Source: Treponema sp.
GTDB lineage: Bacteria > Spirochaetota > Spirochaetia > Treponematales > Treponemataceae
Length of the DNA stretch: 64,000 bases
Direction: 5' to 3'
Assembly (NCBI GenBank): GCA_016293915.1
Contig: JAEDCY010000004.1
Location: 1 to 64,000 of the forward strand
Shown here: positions 60,097 to 64,000 of the stretch, piece after piece
Numbering within the stretch: the first letter of the stretch is position 1
How the letters are laid out: each line of letters begins with the position of its first letter
Program-made: the position numbers and the translations under genes
Notes under the pieces: generated by a model
Databases searched by the model: none
What the model was told of the DNA's origin: nothing
What the model saw: the letters and a program-made list of their open reading frames with translations, nothing else

Positions 60097-60978
60097 CTAC
60101 TCCTTGTATGCCTTACGATCGTTAAGCTCTTTCTGATTTACAACAACAACATTTTCAAGCCGGGCAAAGTCAATAATCGGTACAAGCTCTATATTTAGAG
60201 ATGAGTTGTAATCCAGCGTAGTAATTTTGGAAATTGTTCCAATTGCAATATCACGCATATAGTTATCGTTTTCACCGGAAGTAACTACGATATCTCCGTA
60301 GCTCAATTCGTCTACAACAGATTTTCGGATATACTGCATTAAAAGAGGTTGATCCTGACTTCCAAGGCCATTTACAAGACCAAGGTCTCGGGAATTCTGT
60401 ATACGTGCAGAAACAATATTATTGATATTATAGATTGGCATTATCTGGCTGGTAAAAGTTCCAACCTGAACTACTTTACCAACAAGCCCCTGGTTTCCAT
60501 TTTGAAAAGCAATAACCGGCATATTTTTTCTTATTCCGTTTACGCTTCCCTTATTTATTGTAAGATATGTAAAAGCATTATCGAGATCGCGGGCTATAAT
60601 TTGAGCAGGAATATTTTTTTCATCCAGAGAGACTGCAAAATCAAGTTGTTCTTTTAGTCTTGCATTTTCCTTTCGGATATCAGCATTTGATCTCTGCATC
60701 TCTTCATAGTTTTCAAGTTTTAGTACAAGATCATTGTAGTCTTTTTTAAGTTTGCGGAGCTCGCCAACTGCATTAAAAGTATTTGCAATTCCATCAGTTA
60801 TGAAATATACACCTTTATCAAGAGATGAAAAAATTGAAAAACCAATCTGCTTGAAATTTAATACAAAGCCACCGGAACTGAATGCAAGCAAAAAGCCACC
60901 GGCAAGAATGTAAATAATGAGAAGGAATTCAGCAAATTTAATTCTGAAAGAAAAATTCGGCTTTCTCCGCATATTCAC
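60097..60978 (-). CDS. mreC: Rod-shape protein MreC
   Basis: A 293-residue protein with a short cytoplasmic tail, one membrane helix (FAEFLLIIYILAGGFLLAFS), a periplasmic coiled coil (about 70-115, RSNADIRKENARLKEQLDFA) and a double beta-barrel domain (PAQIIARDLDNAFTYLTINK with GSVNGIRKNMPV; GLVGKVVQVGTFTSQIMPIY). MreC activates PBP2. The start may be GTG 60978 or ATG 60972; the gggtggg upstream serves either. Confidence 0.94.
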   Translation of the reverse strand: MNMRRKPNFSFRIKFAEFLLIIYILAGGFLLAFSSGGFVLNFKQIGFSIFSSLDKGVYFITDGIANTFNAVGELRKLKKDYNDLVLKLENYEEMQRSNADIRKENARLKEQLDFAVSLDEKNIPAQIIARDLDNAFTYLTINKGSVNGIRKNMPVIAFQNGNQGLVGKVVQVGTFTSQIMPIYNINNIVSARIQNSRDLGLVNGLGSQDQPLLMQYIRKSVVDELSYGDIVVTSGENDNYMRDIAIGTISKITTLDYNSSLNIELVPIIDFARLENVVVVNQKELNDRKAYKE

Positions 60979-61000
60979 CCACCCAGAAAGAATGCAAAGA

Positions 61001-62038
61001 TTAGTCGTTCAGACTGTCGTAAATTGTACGTTCTGAATACATATCCTTGAACAAACCAAATGCTTTACCGGCACCGAGTGCTACACACTCAAGTGGTTTT
61101 TCTACGAGAATAACCGGTACACCAGTTTCTTTTGATACAAGCTTTGGAAGTTCACGAAGCATAGAACCACCTCCAGTCATTACAATACCGCGTTCAATGA
61201 TATCAGAAGCAAGCTCCGGAGGAGTTTCAGAAAGTACAGATTTAATTTCTTCAACGATTTTTGTTACAGGCTCTTTGAGGGCTTCTCGAACTTCTACACT
61301 GTCAATTTCAAGGCGGCGTGGAAGACCAGTAATAGCATCAGTACCTTTAAGCTCCATCTTTTCGATTGTTTTTTCTGGAGCTGCATTACCAATCTGAATC
61401 TTAAGACGTTCTGCTGCCGGCTGACCAATAATCAGGTTATGAACACTCTTAACGTGTTTTACGATTGCTTCGTCGAACTTATCTCCACCAACGCGGATTG
61501 AGTGAGTAACAACCATACCACCAAGAGAGATTACAGAGATCTCTGCAGTACCACCGCCTATATCACAAATCATATGTCCTGCAGGTTCGAAAATAGGAAT
61601 ATCAGCACCAATTGCTGCTGCACGGCTTTCTTCGATTACCTCAACTTCCTTTGCACCAGCCTTCATTGCAGCTTCAATAACTGCACGGCGTTCTACATCA
61701 GTTACACATGAAGGAATACCGATTTTCATTCTTACAGATTTGAAAAACTGATGGCGTGGAATAATTTTTGAGATGAAGTATTTTATCATCTTTTCTGTAG
61801 AATCAATATCTGCAATTACACCATCTGCAAGCGGGCGAATTGCCATAATATTTCCAGGAGTTTTATCAAGCATTCGTTTTGCTTCTGCACCTACAGCTAC
61901 GATTCTCTTTGTTCCCTTCTCAACAGCAATTACAGATGGCTCATCAATAACGATGCCCTTATCGCGTACATAAATCAATGTATTACAAGTACCTAAATCA
62001 ATACCTATATCTGTTGAAAAACTATCAAAAAAACCCAT
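61001..62038 (-). CDS. mreB: Cell-shape actin homologue MreB
   Basis: A 345-residue bacterial actin that forms membrane-associated filaments and guides the elongation machinery. Phosphate 1 motif DIGIDLGTCNTLIYVRDKGI, connect 1, phosphate 2 MICDIGGGTAEISVISLGGM and the adenosine motif GIVMTGGGSMLRELPKLVSK are intact. A strong gggagg site precedes ATG 62038. It leads the block mreB-mreC-mreD-mrdA-rodA on the minus strand, in the order standard for many bacteria. Confidence 0.97.
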   Translation of the reverse strand: MGFFDSFSTDIGIDLGTCNTLIYVRDKGIVIDEPSVIAVEKGTKRIVAVGAEAKRMLDKTPGNIMAIRPLADGVIADIDSTEKMIKYFISKIIPRHQFFKSVRMKIGIPSCVTDVERRAVIEAAMKAGAKEVEVIEESRAAAIGADIPIFEPAGHMICDIGGGTAEISVISLGGMVVTHSIRVGGDKFDEAIVKHVKSVHNLIIGQPAAERLKIQIGNAAPEKTIEKMELKGTDAITGLPRRLEIDSVEVREALKEPVTKIVEEIKSVLSETPPELASDIIERGIVMTGGGSMLRELPKLVSKETGVPVILVEKPLECVALGAGKAFGLFKDMYSERTIYDSLND

Positions 62039-62071
62039 CTATTTCCTCCCGATTCTCCATTTTTTATATTA

Positions 62072-63028
62072 TCAATTTTCTGACATTTTCTGCAGGGCAC
62101 CAGCGTGATTAACCTGTATCTTAAGGGCTTTACGCCACTGTGAACGGGCTTTCACTATATTTCCCTGCTTTTCATATATTACACCAATTCCATAATGTGC
62201 GTCAGCAGAATTCTCGTTTTTTTTCAAAACATTCTCAAATTCTTTAAGGGCACCCTCATAATCTTCTTTATCAATATAAATTGTACCAAGAAGATTTTCA
62301 CTTTTTAATACTATATCTTCATTATCGCTGTTTTTTATAATTCTGAACAGATATTGTTCTGCGGCATTAAGTTCGTTTGCCTTATAATATTGCTCTGCAA
62401 TTGCAAGAAGAAGTGAATCAGATTCCCGTACAAGAAGAGCTTCTGTAAAAGCAGCAATACTTTCCATTGTCATTCCAAGAGAAGCATAACTTAAGCCAAG
62501 ATACTCAGCTATATCATCTGCCTTATAACCGTTTTCTTTTGCAAGCAAAAGATACTTTACTGCAAGGTCTGCATAATAATGTGTTGTGATTGTATTTTTA
62601 TAAAAGTAAGCCCGACCGAGCATATACTGAAGCTGTGGTATAAGAGTTTTATCTGCTTCATAAAGAGCAACTCGAATATTGTTTATACATTCATCAAGAT
62701 AACTTTGAGCCTGCTGGGTATCTGTTTGAGACTGGGCAAGGAAAAAGCAGGCATAACTATAATATGTAAGGGCACTGTTATTATAAGTATCATCCTGGAG
62801 AAAAACCTTACACAATTCATAAACCTTTTGATAGTCATAAGATTCCCAGGCTTCTTTTATGGTCTTTATAGTAATTCTATCGCGTGTATATCTTTTGATG
62901 AAAAAAACAGTAGCGAATGCAATAGCAGACATAATTAGAATTACAACTGCCACACGGATTATATTCCGCAGCAGGTTGCTTTTCTTTTTTGCGTAACTGC
63001 TGTTTTCAATATTGTAATTCGCTTTCAA
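62072..63028 (-). CDS. Membrane-anchored TPR protein
   Basis: A 318-residue protein with one N-terminal membrane helix (VAVVILIMSAIAFATVFFI) followed by about seven tetratricopeptide repeats, for example ALTYYSYACFFLAQSQTDTQ, LLGTIYIDKEDYEGALKEFE and AHYGIGVIYEKQGNIVKARS. It starts at TTG with ggtgggg upstream. It lies directly upstream of mreB and 40 nt after rnpB. TPR proteins in this position in treponemes may act in envelope assembly; this is inference from position. Confidence 0.85.
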   Translation of the reverse strand: MKANYNIENSSYAKKKSNLLRNIIRVAVVILIMSAIAFATVFFIKRYTRDRITIKTIKEAWESYDYQKVYELCKVFLQDDTYNNSALTYYSYACFFLAQSQTDTQQAQSYLDECINNIRVALYEADKTLIPQLQYMLGRAYFYKNTITTHYYADLAVKYLLLAKENGYKADDIAEYLGLSYASLGMTMESIAAFTEALLVRESDSLLLAIAEQYYKANELNAAEQYLFRIIKNSDNEDIVLKSENLLGTIYIDKEDYEGALKEFENVLKKNENSADAHYGIGVIYEKQGNIVKARSQWRKALKIQVNHAGALQKMSEN

Positions 63029-63068
63029 TTCCCCACCACTTTTACAATACTTTTATAATAAAAGAAAA

Positions 63069-63477
63069 CAGATGGAACAATAAGCCGGGTTCTGTCTCCT
63101 GTTACCCCCTAAAAAGAGAGTGACAGTACTAACCATCTATCCGCACTGAATGTTACCATTCAGCTCCAGCGATTTACCCGCAGTATTGCTCGGAAAAACA
63201 TAACTGCTGCTTAATCTTGCTCCGAATGAGGTTTACAAGCCAGCTCTGTTACCAGAACTGCGGTAGTCTCTTACACTGCCTTTTCACCCTTACTCGCCTT
63301 TTGGCGGGCGGTAGTATTTCTGTTGCACTATCTGTCACGCACTGGGCTATGCAGAAAAACTGCAGCTGCCAGATTGTGCCCGGTTGTTACCCGGCATTCT
63401 TTCCGAAGGAGCCCGGACTTTCTCTCACCACTACCCGTTATCATCAGCAGGCAGCAGCGCGGTTATATTCCATCTGT
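63069..63477 (-). ncRNA. rnpB: RNase P RNA (bacterial type A)
   Basis: Read on the minus strand, the 5' end CAGATGGAATATAACCGCG pairs with the 3' end GTTCCATCTG (helix P1). The conserved CR-I stretch is GAGAAAGTCCGGGCTCC, followed by further conserved blocks including GGGTGAAAAGGCAGTGTAAG and GTAAACCTCATTCGGAGCAA. The 3' part has ACAGAACCCGGCTTATTG, the universal P4 partner. The RNA is about 409 nt and removes the 5' leader from tRNA precursors. It lies between the zinc-ribbon gene and the TPR gene. Confidence 0.96.
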
Positions 63478-63503
63478 ATTACAAACTAATTAAGGAATTA
63501 AGA

Positions 63504-64000
63504 TTACTCTTCATCCTCTTCTTCGTCAGAATCATCATCGTCGTCTTCATCATCTTCAGACTCATCTGATTCATCTTCGTCAATTTCATCTTCGTCTTCA
63601 AACTCTGACTTTGACTCTTCGTCCTCATCCTCATTGTACTCAGAATCTTCATCATCAAAGTCTTCATCAAGACCTGCAAGACTACCTGCAGCTCCAATGT
63701 CGAAGTAGTCTTCCTGCTGATCTTCGCTTACTTCTTCATAATAAAGAATACGGCTGCAATAAGGGCAGAAATTGATATCTTCACCTTCACGAACCTGATT
63801 AGCAAAGTTTGCTGGAAGAATCATATGACAACCAGAACATACACCATTTCTTACAGAAACAATACCTTCTGAGTTACGCTGAATAATTCTCTGGAACTTA
63901 AAAAGAATTTCCTGAGCTTTGAGTTCTGCATTTTCTTCTTTTGAGTATATGTTATTGATATTCTTTGTAACTTTGTCTTCCTGAACTTTGAGCTTGTTGA
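63504..64000 (-). CDS. Coiled-coil zinc-ribbon protein (partial, 5' end outside window)
   Basis: The C-terminal 165 residues of a protein that continues past the right edge. The visible part starts in a coiled coil (NKLKVQEDKVTKNINNIYSK, AELKAQEILFKFQRIIQRNS), followed by a C4 zinc ribbon: CSGCHMILP and INFCPYCSRILYYEE. An acidic low-complexity tail of about 75 residues rich in Asp, Glu and Ser ends the protein. Coil plus C4 ribbon is the COG1579-type architecture, of unknown nucleic-acid-related role. An ATG at 63824 lies inside the ribbon between two Cys pairs and cannot be the real start. Confidence 0.85.
   Translation of the reverse strand, partial: NKLKVQEDKVTKNINNIYSKEENAELKAQEILFKFQRIIQRNSEGIVSVRNGVCSGCHMILPANFANQVREGEDINFCPYCSRILYYEEVSEDQQEDYFDIGAAGSLAGLDEDFDDEDSEYNEDEDEESKSEFEDEDEIDEDESDESEDDEDDDDDSDEEEDEE

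Noticed and set aside
63217..63489. Small plus-strand reading frame of 90 codons
   Set aside because: It is the complement of the RNase P RNA gene; its conservation is explained by the RNA.

Overview
The window looks like a chromosomal segment of a host-associated spirochaete close to Treponema. The reasons are the gene order zinc-ribbon protein - rnpB - TPR protein - mreB - mreC - mreD - PBP2 - rodA, a PilZ protein beside housekeeping genes, a GldA/GldFG-like ABC cluster, the low-to-moderate G+C content, and many short palindromic repeats of several families. The species cannot be named from the sequence alone.

Layout. 1-6.7 kb: a tandem repeat array, then two copies of a module made of an XRE-cupin regulator and an acyl-CoA synthetase, with a HAD phosphatase between them. 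6.9-11.2 kb: a complete carbohydrate-type (Ugp/Mal-like) ABC importer. 11.4-17.4 kb: a NarL-type two-component system, two paralogous secreted proteins (one broken by an in-frame stop), and an ECF S-component-like membrane protein. 17.4-19.1 kb: a papain-like hydrolase, a gene remnant, and an unannotated locus that has the layout of a type I toxin-antitoxin system. 19.1-29.6 kb: metG, nadE, a FemAB-like transferase, a type III restriction-modification system with a small gene between mod and res, and an uncharacterised protein. 29.6-38.2 kb: an ATP-grasp enzyme, a MoxR/DUF58/membrane-protein operon, a MATE exporter, an Rpn nuclease and RNase Z. 38.3-42.8 kb: a GldA/GldFG/DUF4340 cluster and a CPBP protease. 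42.9-50.4 kb: one long co-directional run (PilZ, HEAT-like exported protein, ComEC-like, rsmA, YggS, exported protein, two RluA-type pseudouridine synthases) ending against a tRNA-Leu on the other strand. 50.5-52.6 kb: three small genes of unknown role. 52.6-56.3 kb: mfd. 56.4-64 kb: the cell-elongation cluster, RNase P RNA and a partial zinc-ribbon gene, all on the minus strand.

Three things stand out. First, at 18.66-18.97 kb there is a 36-residue hydrophobic/basic peptide gene on the minus strand that converges on a short plus-strand RNA with a well-formed promoter and intrinsic terminator. Second, palindromic repeats that also occur between genes lie in frame inside at least four protein genes (ABC ATPase, FemAB-like, Mod, Res), adding recurrent peptide segments such as HAELVSAS, KQVRDD and ECEQSERIE. 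This resembles what is known for Rickettsia palindromic elements. Third, several genes have a -10 box ending exactly 6 nt before the ATG and no Shine-Dalgarno sequence, which suggests leaderless transcripts. The repeats are dense in the first 29 kb, sparse to 38.3 kb, and not seen in the conserved 38.4-64 kb part.

All assignments come from reading motifs and translations by eye. No database search or structure calculation was run.
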